From NCBI RefSeq assembly GCF_000341105.1, contig NZ_ANBB01000043.1, positions 1-55,218 on the forward strand: a stretch of 55,218 bases of DNA, in the 5' to 3' direction. The notes below the pieces were generated by a model. The model worked only from the letters and a program-made list of their open reading frames with translations. It did not search any database and was not told where the DNA came from. A program made the translations under genes and the position numbers. This document shows positions 19,759 to 27,810 of the stretch, piece after piece (the stretch's first letter is position 1; each line of letters starts with the position of its first letter). This stretch comes from Nocardiopsis potens DSM 45234. Lineage in GTDB: Bacteria; Actinomycetota; Actinomycetes; Streptosporangiales; Streptosporangiaceae.

Positions 19759-21014
19759 ACGCCCCGCCGATGGCCGCGGCGCTGCGGACCGCGCTGCGCG
19801 GCAACGTCCGGCGCTACGGCATGGTGATCGCGCTCGCGGTCATCGTGGTGCTGTTCCAGATCCTCACCGGCGGGCTGCTGCTGCGCCCGCTCAACGTCAC
19901 CAACCTGCTGCTGCAGAACTCCTACGTGCTCATCCTGGCGATCGGGATGATGATGGTCATCATCACCGGCCACATCGACCTGTCGGTCGGGTCGGTGGTG
20001 GCGTTCACCGGGGCGCTGTCGGCCATCATGCTCGCCGAGTGGGGGCTGCCGCTGTGGGCGGTGCTGCCCCTGGCGCTGCTGCTCGGCGCCGCGATCGGGG
20101 CCTGGCAGGGGTTCTGGGTGGCCTACATGGGGCTGCCCGCCTTCATCGTCACCCTCGCCGGGATGCTGGTCTTCCGCGGCCTCACCCTGCTGGTGCTGGG
20201 CGGGGAGTCGGTCGGGCCGCTGCCGGAGTCGGCCCGCACCCTGGCCACCGGGTTCCTCCCGGACGTGCAGGTCGGCGGGGTGCACCTGGTGCCGCTGCTG
20301 CTGGGCGCGGTGGTCGCGGCGGTCCTGGTCCGGGTGCAGTACGCCGCCCGGGCCGACCGGATCCGGCTCGGGCTGCCCGCGGCCTCCCCGGCGGCGGCCT
20401 GGGGCGGCTACACCGCGACGGCCGCCGCGGTGCTGGCGTTCTGCGGCGCGCTGGCGCTCCACCGCGGCCTGCCCGTGGTCGGCCTGCTCCTGCTGGTGCT
20501 GATCACCGGGTACGCCTTCGTGATGCGGTCCACCCCGGCCGGGCGCCGGGTCTACGCCACCGGCGGCAACGAGAAGGCCGCGATGCTGTCCGGGGTCAAG
20601 ACCAGGCGCACCGCGTTCTGGGTGTTCGTCAACATGGGCGCGCTGTCCGCGCTGGCCGGCCTGGTGTTCAGCGCCCGGTTGAACCTCGCCACCCCCGGGG
20701 CGGGCACCATGTTCGAGCTGGACGCCATCGCCGCCGCGTTCATCGGCGGCGCCTCGGCCTCCGGCGGGACCGGGACGGTGCTGGGCGCGGTGGTGGGCGC
20801 CCTGGTGATGGGCGTGATGAACAACGGGATGTCCATCATCGGCCTGGGCGTCGACTGGCAGCAGGCGATCAAGGGCCTGGTGCTGCTGGCGGCGGTCGCC
20901 TTCGACATCCTCAGCAAGCGGCGCGCCCCCGGCGGCGGGCGCCCCGCCGGGGACCGGGCCGGCCGCCCGGAGAAGGTCCCGGCGGCCGGCGCCGCCCCGG
21001 GCCCAGGAGGCTGA
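19755..21014 (+). CDS. mmsB: CUT2 sugar ABC transporter permease (MmsB/GguB type)
   Basis: A 419-aa inner-membrane permease of the XylH/GguB group with about ten or more hydrophobic segments. Family motifs visible: GMMMVIITGHIDLSVGSVVA, VAYMGLPAFIVTLAGMLVFRG, RRVYATGGNEKAA and AAFIGGASASGGTGTVLGAV. The C-terminal 30 residues are Gly/Pro/Ala-rich and probably unstructured. The ATG overlaps the ATPase stop (ATGA). It is the last gene of the arabinose locus and is convergent with the LuxR gene. Confidence 0.93.
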   Translation: MNAPPMAAALRTALRGNVRRYGMVIALAVIVVLFQILTGGLLLRPLNVTNLLLQNSYVLILAIGMMMVIITGHIDLSVGSVVAFTGALSAIMLAEWGLPLWAVLPLALLLGAAIGAWQGFWVAYMGLPAFIVTLAGMLVFRGLTLLVLGGESVGPLPESARTLATGFLPDVQVGGVHLVPLLLGAVVAAVLVRVQYAARADRIRLGLPAASPAAAWGGYTATAAAVLAFCGALALHRGLPVVGLLLLVLITGYAFVMRSTPAGRRVYATGGNEKAAMLSGVKTRRTAFWVFVNMGALSALAGLVFSARLNLATPGAGTMFELDAIAAAFIGGASASGGTGTVLGAVVGALVMGVMNNGMSIIGLGVDWQQAIKGLVLLAAVAFDILSKRRAPGGGRPAGDRAGRPEKVPAAGAAPGPGG

Positions 21015-21088
21015 GGGGCCGCGGGGCGCCCCTCCCTCCTCTCGGGCGCTCCGCTCCTCCCGCGCCGGTCCCGGCGCCGCCCCACCCG

Positions 21089-21146
21089 CCCCGGTCCCGG
21101 CGCCGCCACCTCGACTCCGGCCGGGGCGGCGGCGCCGAGACCGGGG
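21089..21146. terminator. Bidirectional terminator between mmsB and the LuxR gene
   Basis: CCCCGGTCCCGGCGCCGCC (21089-21107) pairs with 21128-21146 at 18 of 19 positions. The left arm's CGGTCCCGGCGCCGCC also occurs at 21066. It is placed between convergent genes. Confidence 0.6.
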
Positions 21147-21167
21147 CCTTCAGGGCTCCGGCGGGCC

Positions 21168-23846
21168 TCACTCCAGGCCGGGCAGGTCCCTGAGCTGCCT
21201 GCGCGAGGTGATGCCGAGTTTGCGGAAGATGCTGCGCAGGTGCGCGTCGACCGTGCGCGGGCTGACGAACAGGTGCGCGGCGACCTCCTTCGACGTCGCC
21301 CCCGTCGCGACCCGGCGGGCGATGTGCATCTCCTGCATGGTCAGCCGGTCGCGGGCGCGCCCGGAGCGGCCGCGGGCCGTCTCCCCGGTCGCGCGGAGCT
21401 CGCGCGCGGCCCGCAGGGCGAACGCCTCCATCCCGATCCCGGACAGCCGCTCGTGCGCGGTGCGCAGCTGCTCGCGCGCGTCGCGGCGGCGGCCCGCGCG
21501 GCGCAGCCACTCCCCGTACCGCAGGTGCGCCCGGGCCAGGTCCGGCAGCATCGGGGTGCCCGCCAGGTGCTCGACGGCCGCCCGGTGGTCCTCCTCCGCG
21601 CCGCCGACCAGCGCCCGCGCGCCCGCCGCGACGCCGAGCGCGTACCGGGTGCCCGCGGGCTCCGTGCGCTCCAGCAGCGACTCCAGCGCCGACGCCGCGG
21701 CGGCGTCCTCGCCGCACCGCACCGCGGCCTCCACCAGCTCGGGCAGGGCGGTGCCCGCGGAGTAGAGGCCGCCGTCCTCCACCGCGCGCCGGGCCGCCTC
21801 CAGCGCGGCCGGGTACTCGGCCAGGCCGTTGTGGAGCACGGCCGCCGGCAGGTGGGGGCGGGCGGCCAGCTGGCCGGTGCCCCGCCTCTCCGCCTCGGCG
21901 AACAGGTCGAGCGCCTCCCGGCGGCGGCCGCGCGCCGCCGCCAGGTGCACCCTCGGGTACAGCTGCGGCACGTCGCCGAGGGCGTCGGCGACGGCCTCCT
22001 CCTCGGCGATCGCGGCCATCGCCCGGCCGAACCCGCCGGTGAGCACCGCCGACAGCGCCGCCTGCGACAGGCCGAGCCGGACGGTGATCGGCGACCCGGT
22101 CTCCCGCCCGGCCCGCACCAGCCACTCCAGGACCGCCGCGTGCAGGTCCATGTCCCACAGCTCGCCCGCGAGCATGGTGGCCAGCGCCGGCACCCGGGTC
22201 CACCCGGCGCCGCCGCCGGCGGCGAGCGCCCGGCGCAGCGCCGGCACGGCGGCGCGGTGCCCCTCGGCGCGCAGCAGCACCAGCGCGTCCAGGAGGTCCG
22301 GCTCCGGGGCCGGCGGCGCCGAGCGGGCCGCGTCGAGCACCCGGTCCAGCACCCCGGCGGCCCTGCCGACCACCAGCCCCGTCTCCAGCGCCGCCACGAA
22401 GCAGGCGCGCGACCGCTCCGGGTCGACGGCGGCCAGCCGCCGCGCCGCCCGCAGGATGGGCTCCGGGCCGCCGACCGCCCCGTCCGCGTCCCCGACGAAC
22501 GCGATCTGCCCGCGCAGCAGGTCGACGGAGGCGCGCCGGGAGGCGTCCAGCGCCTCGGTGTCGATACCGGCCAGCAGGTCCGCGGCGGCGTCCGGCCGGC
22601 CGGCCTCCAGGGTGGCCCGCGCGGCCGCGAGCGTGCGCCCGGTCCGCCTCCCGGGGTCGAGCGAGAGCGCCGCCGCGCGCTGCAGGAATGCGGCGGCGGC
22701 CGCCACGCCCCCGCGCGCCTGCGCGCGCGAGGCCGAGGACTCCAGCTCCGCCGCGACCCGCTCGTCCGGACCGGCGGTGGCCTGGGCGCGGTGCCAGGCC
22801 CGCCGGTCCGGTGCGGCCGCCGGGTCGGTGGCCTCGGCCAGCGCCCGGTGCGCCGCGCGGCGCGGCTCCGGCTCGGCCGCGCGGTAGGCGGCCGAACGCG
22901 CCAGCGGGTGGCAGAACCGCACCCGCGTCTCGAAGTGCACCAGCCCGGACGCCTCGGCGGCGGCGCTCGCCGCGGGCACCTCGATGCCCAGCCGCCGGGC
23001 CGCCGCCCACAGCAGGCCCGGGTCGCCGGTGGGGTCGGCGCTCGCCAGGACCAGCAGCAGCCGCGCCTGCGCGGGGAGCCCCGCCATCCTGGTCTGGAAG
23101 CTCCGCTCGATCCGGCCCGCGACCGGCGACGGCGTCGGCAGTGCGAACCCGCCGGCCTTCGGCAGCTCGATCAGGGCCAGCGGGTTCCCCCGCGCCTCGG
23201 CGAGGACGCGGTCGCGCACCCGCTCGTCGAGCGTCGCGGTCCTCTCCTCGGCCAGCAGCTCGCGCGCGTGCGCGTCGTCCAATCCGCCGACCGCCAGCCC
23301 GGGCAGCCCGTCCAGCCCGTGGACCGGGTCCCGGTCGCGGGCGGCGAACACCATCGCGATCGGCTCCGCCGAGATGCGCCTGGCCAGGAAGGTCAGCGCC
23401 CGCGCCGAAGCGGCGTCCATCCAGTGCGCGTCGTCGACGAGGCAGAGCAGCGGGCGCTCCGCCGCGGCGGACGCCAGCAGCTCCAGCGCGGCGAGGCCGG
23501 TGCGGAACGGGTCCGGCGCGCCGTCGGCCAGCCCGAACGCCACCAGGAGCGAGTCGCGGTAGGGCGCGGACAGGCCGTCGACGCGGTCCAGCACCGGCAC
23601 GCAGAGCTGGTGCAGCGCCGCGAACGCCAGCTCCGCCTCGAACTCCGCCCCGGACGCGCGGATGACCCGGAACCCCTCCGGGGCCGCGTGCTCGATGTGG
23701 TCCAGCAGTGCGCTCTTGCCGATGCCCGGCTCACCGCGGAGGACGAGCGCGCCGCCCCGCCCCTGCCCCGCGGAGCCGAGGAGGGCGAGGAGCCGATCGA
23801 CCTCTTCGCGCCGGCCGACGAGCGGGCGGGGGGACGTCGTGGACAT
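21168..23846 (-). CDS. Large LuxR-family (LAL) transcriptional regulator
   Basis: An 892-aa LAL regulator. The N-terminal AAA/NTPase domain has Walker A in LRGEPGIGKSALLDHIEHAA (about residues 39-50) and Walker B-like PLLCLVDDAHWMDAASARAL. A long TPR-like helical middle follows. The C-terminal LuxR helix-turn-helix (about the last 65 residues) reads LTMQEMHIARRVATGATSKE, then EVAAHLFVSPRTVDAHLRSI and FRKLGI. I chose the ATG at 23846 (MSTTSPRPLVGRREEVDRLL) because the family normally starts a few residues before VGRREE; the longer frame upstream is promoter. The gene diverges from the NmrA-like gene, its likely target. A 29-bp direct repeat lies in the shared promoter region. The signal sensed is unknown. 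Confidence 0.93.
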   Translation of the reverse strand: MSTTSPRPLVGRREEVDRLLALLGSAGQGRGGALVLRGEPGIGKSALLDHIEHAAPEGFRVIRASGAEFEAELAFAALHQLCVPVLDRVDGLSAPYRDSLLVAFGLADGAPDPFRTGLAALELLASAAAERPLLCLVDDAHWMDAASARALTFLARRISAEPIAMVFAARDRDPVHGLDGLPGLAVGGLDDAHARELLAEERTATLDERVRDRVLAEARGNPLALIELPKAGGFALPTPSPVAGRIERSFQTRMAGLPAQARLLLVLASADPTGDPGLLWAAARRLGIEVPAASAAAEASGLVHFETRVRFCHPLARSAAYRAAEPEPRRAAHRALAEATDPAAAPDRRAWHRAQATAGPDERVAAELESSASRAQARGGVAAAAAFLQRAAALSLDPGRRTGRTLAAARATLEAGRPDAAADLLAGIDTEALDASRRASVDLLRGQIAFVGDADGAVGGPEPILRAARRLAAVDPERSRACFVAALETGLVVGRAAGVLDRVLDAARSAPPAPEPDLLDALVLLRAEGHRAAVPALRRALAAGGGAGWTRVPALATMLAGELWDMDLHAAVLEWLVRAGRETGSPITVRLGLSQAALSAVLTGGFGRAMAAIAEEEAVADALGDVPQLYPRVHLAAARGRRREALDLFAEAERRGTGQLAARPHLPAAVLHNGLAEYPAALEAARRAVEDGGLYSAGTALPELVEAAVRCGEDAAAASALESLLERTEPAGTRYALGVAAGARALVGGAEEDHRAAVEHLAGTPMLPDLARAHLRYGEWLRRAGRRRDAREQLRTAHERLSGIGMEAFALRAARELRATGETARGRSGRARDRLTMQEMHIARRVATGATSKEVAAHLFVSPRTVDAHLRSIFRKLGITSRRQLRDLPGLE

Positions 23847-23883
23847 GGCACCGACCCTATGCGCGGCCGACGCGGTGCCGCGT

Positions 23884-23941
23884 AAGTAGGCGATTCCCAC
23901 CGAAGCAAGCGGAAGTAGGTGATTCCCACCGACGCGAACGG
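23884..23941. promoter_or_regulatory. Tandem 29-bp direct repeat in the LuxR/NmrA divergent promoter
   Basis: AAGTAGGCGATTCCCACCGA at 23884 is repeated 29 bp later (23913) as AAGTAGGTGATTCCCACCGA; the two 29-base units differ at four or five positions. The repeat is 38 bp before the LuxR ATG. Direct repeats about three helical turns apart suit cooperative binding by a LuxR-type regulator. The rest of 23847-24223 (377 bp) shows no gene. Confidence 0.6.
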
Positions 23942-24223
23942 GGGCGCCCGCGCGGGATCGTCGGGACATGGCGGAACGGCGCCGGCAGCGGTGCCACCGG
24001 CGCCGGAACACCGGCACCGGCCCTCCGGTGAAGGAGGCGGCGGCGAGCAGCGGGACCGCACCCGCCGCGGTGCCCGCCCTGGGATACCTCAGGGCGCGCC
24101 CGCGGACGGCCCGGCGGCCTCCGCGCCCCCGGCCGTCCCCGGCGGTGCGATGGCCGCCCGCCGCCGGCACCGATGCCCGCCGACCCGAACGACCACCCCG
24201 CGCCGTATCGGCGGAAAGGAACG

Positions 24224-25084
24224 ATGACCATGGACACCCCGACCGTGCTCGTGACCGGAGCGACCGGAACCGTCGGATCCGCGCTGGTCCCCGCCCTGCG
24301 GGCGCGCGGCATCGCGGTCCGCGCGATGGTCCGCGACCCCGACCGGTCCGTCCCCGGCGCGGAGAGCGCCGTCGCGGACCTGAACGACCCGGAGGCGGTC
24401 GCCGACGCGCTGAAGGGCGTCGACGCGGCCTTCCTGAACAGCCCCTCGGCGGCGGACGCCGCCGCCCTGCAGATCCGCTTCGCCGACCTCGCCCGCGACG
24501 CCGGCGTGGACCGGCTGGTGCTGCTCTCGCAGTACGCGGCGCGCGCCGACTCGCCGGTGCGGTTCCTGCGCTGGCACGCCGAGGTCGAAGCGCACGTGCG
24601 GAGGCTCGGCCTCGACCACACCGTGCTCCGGCCCAACCTCTACATGCAGGCGCTGCTCGGCTTCTCCGGCACCATCGCGCAGGGCTGGTTCACCGCCCCC
24701 ATCGGCGGCGCCGCGGTCAGCGCCGTCGACACCAGGGACATCGCGGAGGCCGCAGCGGCGGTGCTGGCCGGCGCCGGGCACACCGGCCGCACGTACACGC
24801 TGACCGGGCCCCGCGCGGTGACCCACGACCAGATCGCCGCCGCGCTCTCCGCCGCCACCGGCCGGGAGGTCGCGTTCCGCGACGCGCCCGCCGAGCGGTT
24901 CACCGCCGCGCTGGCCGGCGTCCTCCCGCAGTGGCAGCTCGACGGCCTGGTCGAGGACTACGCCCACTACGCCAGGGGCGAGGCCGCCGAAGTGCACACC
25001 GCGGTCGCCGACCTCACCGGGCGCCCGGCGCGCGACATCGCCGACTTCGCCCGCGACTACGCGGCCGCGTTCACCCCGGCGTGA
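24224..25084 (+). CDS. NmrA-like NAD(P)-binding protein (atypical SDR)
   Basis: A 286-aa Rossmann-fold protein of the NmrA/QOR2-like atypical SDR group. The nucleotide site is VLVTGATGTVGSALVPALRA (residues 8-18). LRPNLYMQALLGFSGTIAQG and AVDTRDIAEAAAAVL are typical of the family. The classical YxxxK catalytic pair is not obvious, so it may be a redox sensor or a quinone/azo reductase-like enzyme. Two ATGs are possible (24224 and 24230). The first is 5 bases after GGAAAGGA and was chosen. It diverges from the LuxR regulator and ends at a strong terminator. Confidence 0.85.
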   Translation: MTMDTPTVLVTGATGTVGSALVPALRARGIAVRAMVRDPDRSVPGAESAVADLNDPEAVADALKGVDAAFLNSPSAADAAALQIRFADLARDAGVDRLVLLSQYAARADSPVRFLRWHAEVEAHVRRLGLDHTVLRPNLYMQALLGFSGTIAQGWFTAPIGGAAVSAVDTRDIAEAAAAVLAGAGHTGRTYTLTGPRAVTHDQIAAALSAATGREVAFRDAPAERFTAALAGVLPQWQLDGLVEDYAHYARGEAAEVHTAVADLTGRPARDIADFARDYAAAFTPA

Positions 25085-25092
25085 CGGATCGG

Positions 25093-25151
25093 CCGTCCGC
25101 GGCCGTGCGGCCCCACCGACTCCTCCGGTGGGGCCGCACGGCCGCGGACGG
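25093..25151. terminator. Strong bidirectional terminator
   Basis: A 26-bp perfect inverted repeat (25093-25118 with 25126-25151, arms starting CCGTCCGCGGCCGTGCGG) with a 7-base loop. It sits between the convergent NmrA-like and HATPase genes. Confidence 0.8.
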
Positions 25152-25161
25152 TGCGGTCGGT

Positions 25162-25638
25162 TCACAGGCCTGCTCCGGCGGGGCGGGTGTGCAGCACGAA
25201 GTAGACGCCGCGGAGCCGGCCGCCGGACAGGACGCCCCACTCCTGGGCGAGGGCGGCCATCAGGGCGACCCCGCGCCCGTGCTCGGAGTCGGGGAGCGGG
25301 GAGAGGGGGCGGGGCGCGGTGGCGGCGCCCCCGGCGTCGTGCACCTCGATCCGCACGGCGCCGGGCGCGGTCGTGAGCACGACGGTGAAGCTCCCGCCGG
25401 GTTCGCCGCTGGCGGTGTGGAGGATGGCGTTGGTGACCGCCTCGCTGACCAGCAGCTCAGCGGTGCGGGCCGTTTCGGGTCCGCCGTCGGTGCGCCGACC
25501 GACGATCGTGGCCGCCCAGTTCCGCGCTCGGGCCACCGAGGCGCGCTTTCCCGGCAGACTGCACCGGAATACGGAGGAATGCTGTGGAAACTGGTAATGC
25601 GGGGTGATTCGGGCTCCAGTGCTCTTCACGGTCCTCAC
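25162..25638 (-). CDS. Single-domain ATP-binding protein (RsbW/HATPase_c type)
   Basis: A 158-aa stand-alone HATPase_c domain of the anti-sigma-factor (RsbW/SpoIIAB) type common in actinomycetes. ATP-site motifs visible: N box LLVSEAVTNAILHTA, G1-like IEVHDAGG and G2 EHGRGVALMAALA. No kinase dimerisation domain or sensor is attached, so it may phosphorylate or sequester an anti-anti-sigma or sigma factor, or work with the XRE/DUF397 pair that diverges from it. The GTG start follows AAGGAAA. Its promoter region is shared with the XRE gene and contains a 12-bp-stem hairpin. Confidence 0.85.
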   Translation of the reverse strand: MRTVKSTGARITPHYQFPQHSSVFRCSLPGKRASVARARNWAATIVGRRTDGGPETARTAELLVSEAVTNAILHTASGEPGGSFTVVLTTAPGAVRIEVHDAGGAATAPRPLSPLPDSEHGRGVALMAALAQEWGVLSGGRLRGVYFVLHTRPAGAGL

Positions 25639-25674
25639 CGGGTTTCCTTTCTGCCGTCACTGGTGGGGAACGGG

Positions 25675-25704
25675 CCCTGTCCGGTACGGCATTACCGGAC
25701 AGGG
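25675..25704. terminator. Terminator-like hairpin in a divergent promoter region
   Basis: CCCTGTCCGGTA, loop CGGCAT, TACCGGACAGGG: a perfect 12-bp stem followed on the plus strand by TCTTTCTCG. It lies between the starts of two divergent genes, where a terminator is not expected. It may instead be an operator or a leader structure. Confidence 0.6.
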
Positions 25705-25828
25705 TCTTTCTCGTGTTCGCTCACACTGCCCGAAGTGTGTTCTGACCTGCTATACCTTCAACCAACTTCGACCTTGCCGGTATTCAAGGGGTGGACAGTT
25801 GTGCTCGTTCCGTGCTGATGTGTAGAGC

Positions 25829-26638
25829 ATGGTGAGCAAGAACAGTGCGCGATGGGCGCGAATAGGCCGCCAGATGCGCGCCGAGCGGGAGAAAGTGGGG
25901 ATCCCGCTGAAGGAACTGGCCGAGGTGACCGGTATATCGGCGGCCATGCTGAGCGCGATGGAGCGCGGAAAGCGGGGGATCAAACGGTCGCATGTAGTGA
26001 AAATCGATGCGGCCCTCGGTACTAAAAAAATCTTGGAGGGGGCGTGGGACGGCTCGGCCGAAAGCGACCTGCTTCCGCCCTGGTTCCAGCAGGCGGCGCA
26101 GCGGGAACGGGCCGCCACCGAGATCCGGCAGTATTCGCTATCGGTCGTCCCCGGTCTGGTGCAGACCGAGGAGTACATGCGGACGCTGCTGCGCGCCGGC
26201 CTCCCCAATGCGCCGACGGCGAAGATCGAAGAGCTGGTGCAGGCGCGCAAGACCCGGCAGCGGCTTCTGGAAGCGGAGGTTCCTCCCCGGCTTCTGCTGA
26301 TCCTCGATGAGATGGTGCTGCGGCGCCCTGTGGGCGGGCGTGCGATCATGGGACGCCAGCTCGACCGCCTCATAGAGGTGGCGGACTGGCCTTATGTATC
26401 GGTGCAGGTCGTGCCCTTCGCCACCGAAGTCCACCCCGGACTGTCGAACGGGTTCGTCCTGTACCGGGTGGATGGCGGCTACCTGCTCTGGTTGGAAACG
26501 CGACGCTCGGGAACCGGTACCCAAGACGGCGAGGCGGTGGACGACTACCTGCGGCTGTTCGGGGACCTGCAGGGAGCGGCGCTTCCCACGGCGGCATCGC
26601 TGAAGCTGATCACAGAGATTCGAGGAGAGTTCGAATGA
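25829..26638 (+). CDS. XRE-family regulator with DUF5753 domain
   Basis: A 269-aa protein with an N-terminal Cro/C1 helix-turn-helix (IGRQMRAEREKVGIPLKELA, then EVTGISAAMLSAMERGKRGI; residues about 11-50). The C-terminal DUF5753 domain, the putative ligand or partner domain, contains QYSLSVVPGLVQTEEYMRTL, ARKTRQRLLE and VSVQVVPFATEVHPGLSNGF. Actinomycetes carry many such genes paired with DUF397 genes; here the pair overlaps (ATGA at 26635). The 5' part has lower GC than its neighbours and a run of seven A (26026-26032). The ribosome site is weak. TATACC at 25751 is a possible -10. A CCTTG-N8-CAAGG repeat (25772-25789) may be an operator. Confidence 0.92.
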   Translation: MVSKNSARWARIGRQMRAEREKVGIPLKELAEVTGISAAMLSAMERGKRGIKRSHVVKIDAALGTKKILEGAWDGSAESDLLPPWFQQAAQRERAATEIRQYSLSVVPGLVQTEEYMRTLLRAGLPNAPTAKIEELVQARKTRQRLLEAEVPPRLLLILDEMVLRRPVGGRAIMGRQLDRLIEVADWPYVSVQVVPFATEVHPGLSNGFVLYRVDGGYLLWLETRRSGTGTQDGEAVDDYLRLFGDLQGAALPTAASLKLITEIRGEFE

Positions 26639-26829
26639 CGGCCCCCGGCCTGAACTGGCGCAAGTCCAGCTACAGCAACGACACCGGTGGCGAGTGCGTG
26701 GAGTTCGCCCCGATCCCTGAACGCGGAGCGGCCGTCCGCGATACACGGAATCGCGGGCTCGGCCACCTCTCCTTCCCCTCCGGGGAATGGGCGGCGTTCC
26801 TGCGCGAGGTGAAGTCCGACCGGTCCTGA
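26635..26829 (+). CDS. DUF397 protein
   Basis: A 64-aa DUF397 protein with the diagnostic start LNWRKSSYSNDTGGECVEFA, the VRDTRNR strand and the SFPSGEWAAFLREV ending. The ATG overlaps the stop of the XRE gene, so the two are co-translated. Such pairs (for example WhiJ-like regulators with their small partners) are thought to form regulatory modules in which the small protein modulates the XRE regulator; the exact role here is unknown. A 15-bp-stem terminator follows. Confidence 0.92.
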   Translation: MTAPGLNWRKSSYSNDTGGECVEFAPIPERGAAVRDTRNRGLGHLSFPSGEWAAFLREVKSDRS

Positions 26830-26843
26830 TCCCCGCTCTTCCC

Positions 26844-26877
26844 ACGGGCCCCTCGCCGGACGCGGCGAGGGGCCCGT
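26844..26877. terminator. Terminator after the XRE/DUF397 pair
   Basis: ACGGGCCCCTCGCCG, loop GACG, CGGCGAGGGGCCCGT: a perfect 15-bp stem followed by CGTTCCTCC. It lies between convergent genes. Confidence 0.8.
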
Positions 26878-26892
26878 CGTTCCTCCCGGAGG

Positions 26893-27672
26893 TCAGCCGC
26901 GCACGTGCAGCCCGAAGCCGGTGCGGCCCGCGGGCTCCAGCCCCTCCTTCAAAGCCAGCGAGGGGATCTCGTAGTCACCGAAGTTCTGCCGGCGGAAGGC
27001 GATCGGCTCGGTCGACTCCAGGGTGAGCAGCCGCTGCCGCCAGGCCTTGGCGATGTCCGGGTACTCCTCGTCGGTGAGCCGGTCCGTGCCGTACAGCACG
27101 AACGGCGGCAGCACCTCCAGACCCGGGTAGAAAAGAATGCCGTGCTGGATCGGGAACAGCAGATCGTCGATGGGCCCGTTGATCCCGCGCGCGGCATAGT
27201 GCGACTCCGGGCCGCCGACGGTCACCGACAGCAGGGCCCTCCTGCCCGCCAGGGTGCCCTCGCCGAAGCGCTCGCCGTACCTGGTCCCGTCGTGCTCGCC
27301 GACGCCGTAGGCGAACCGGTAGCTGAACACCCGCTCCACCCAGCCCTTGAGGATCGCGGGCATCGAGTACCACCACAGCGGGAACTGGAAGACGACCGTG
27401 TCGGCCCAGAGCAGCTTCTCCTGCTCGGCGACGACGTCGGGGGTGAGCGACCCGGTTTCGAAGGCCCGCCCCGAGTCCCGGGCGACCTTCAGTCGGCCCG
27501 AGGCGGCGGGCCCGAAGTCCGCGGCGTCCACCGCCGCCTTCCAGTCCATCGCGTACAGGTCGCTCACCCGCACCTCGTGCCCGGCGCCCCGCAGCGTGGA
27601 GACCGCGAGGTCCTTCAGCGAGCCGTTGAGCGACTCCGGCTCCGGGTGGGCGTAGACGATCAGCGTCTTCAT
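26893..27672 (-). CDS. NAD(P)H-dependent oxidoreductase (flavodoxin-like fold)
   Basis: A 259-aa cytoplasmic flavoprotein of the Flavodoxin_2 / NQO1-MdaB family, expected to reduce quinones or related electrophiles using NAD(P)H. Signatures: KTLIVYAHPEPESLNGSLKD at the FMN/FAD phosphate site, DTVVFQFPLWWYSMPAILKG, then KGWVERVFSYRFAYG. Length is within the family range. The ATG follows a GGAGTTCCC-type leader. It diverges from the XRE/MmyB-type regulator at 27811, an arrangement usual for a repressor and its target. Confidence 0.92.
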   Translation of the reverse strand: MKTLIVYAHPEPESLNGSLKDLAVSTLRGAGHEVRVSDLYAMDWKAAVDAADFGPAASGRLKVARDSGRAFETGSLTPDVVAEQEKLLWADTVVFQFPLWWYSMPAILKGWVERVFSYRFAYGVGEHDGTRYGERFGEGTLAGRRALLSVTVGGPESHYAARGINGPIDDLLFPIQHGILFYPGLEVLPPFVLYGTDRLTDEEYPDIAKAWRQRLLTLESTEPIAFRRQNFGDYEIPSLALKEGLEPAGRTGFGLHVRG

Positions 27673-27714
27673 GGGAACTCCTTCGGATCGGATGCGCTCG
27701 ATCCTGGGAGTTCC

Positions 27715-27737
27715 GGCGCCCGGTGTTCAGGGGCGCC
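27715..27737. promoter_or_regulatory. Possible operator between the oxidoreductase and XRE genes
   Basis: GGCGCCC-N9-GGGCGCC (arms 27715-27721 and 27731-27737) is the clearest inverted repeat in the 138-bp divergent intergenic region. GC-rich palindromes arise easily here, so support is modest. Confidence 0.35.
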
Positions 27738-27810
27738 CCTTCCGGCGGACGGGACTTCCTGGTATCGGCAGGGCCACCTTCTCCGGCGGAGCCGCCGCCA
27801 TACTGAGGGC

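Noticed and set aside
24062-24223. N-terminal extension of the LuxR or NmrA proteins through the shared promoter
   Set aside because: The extended frames translate to Arg/Pro-rich sequence, cross the 29-bp direct repeat or lack homology to the families' usual starts.
26026-26032. Seven-A run in the XRE gene as a programmed frameshift
   Set aside because: The zero frame continues into the full DUF5753 domain, and neither shifted frame gives a sensible product.
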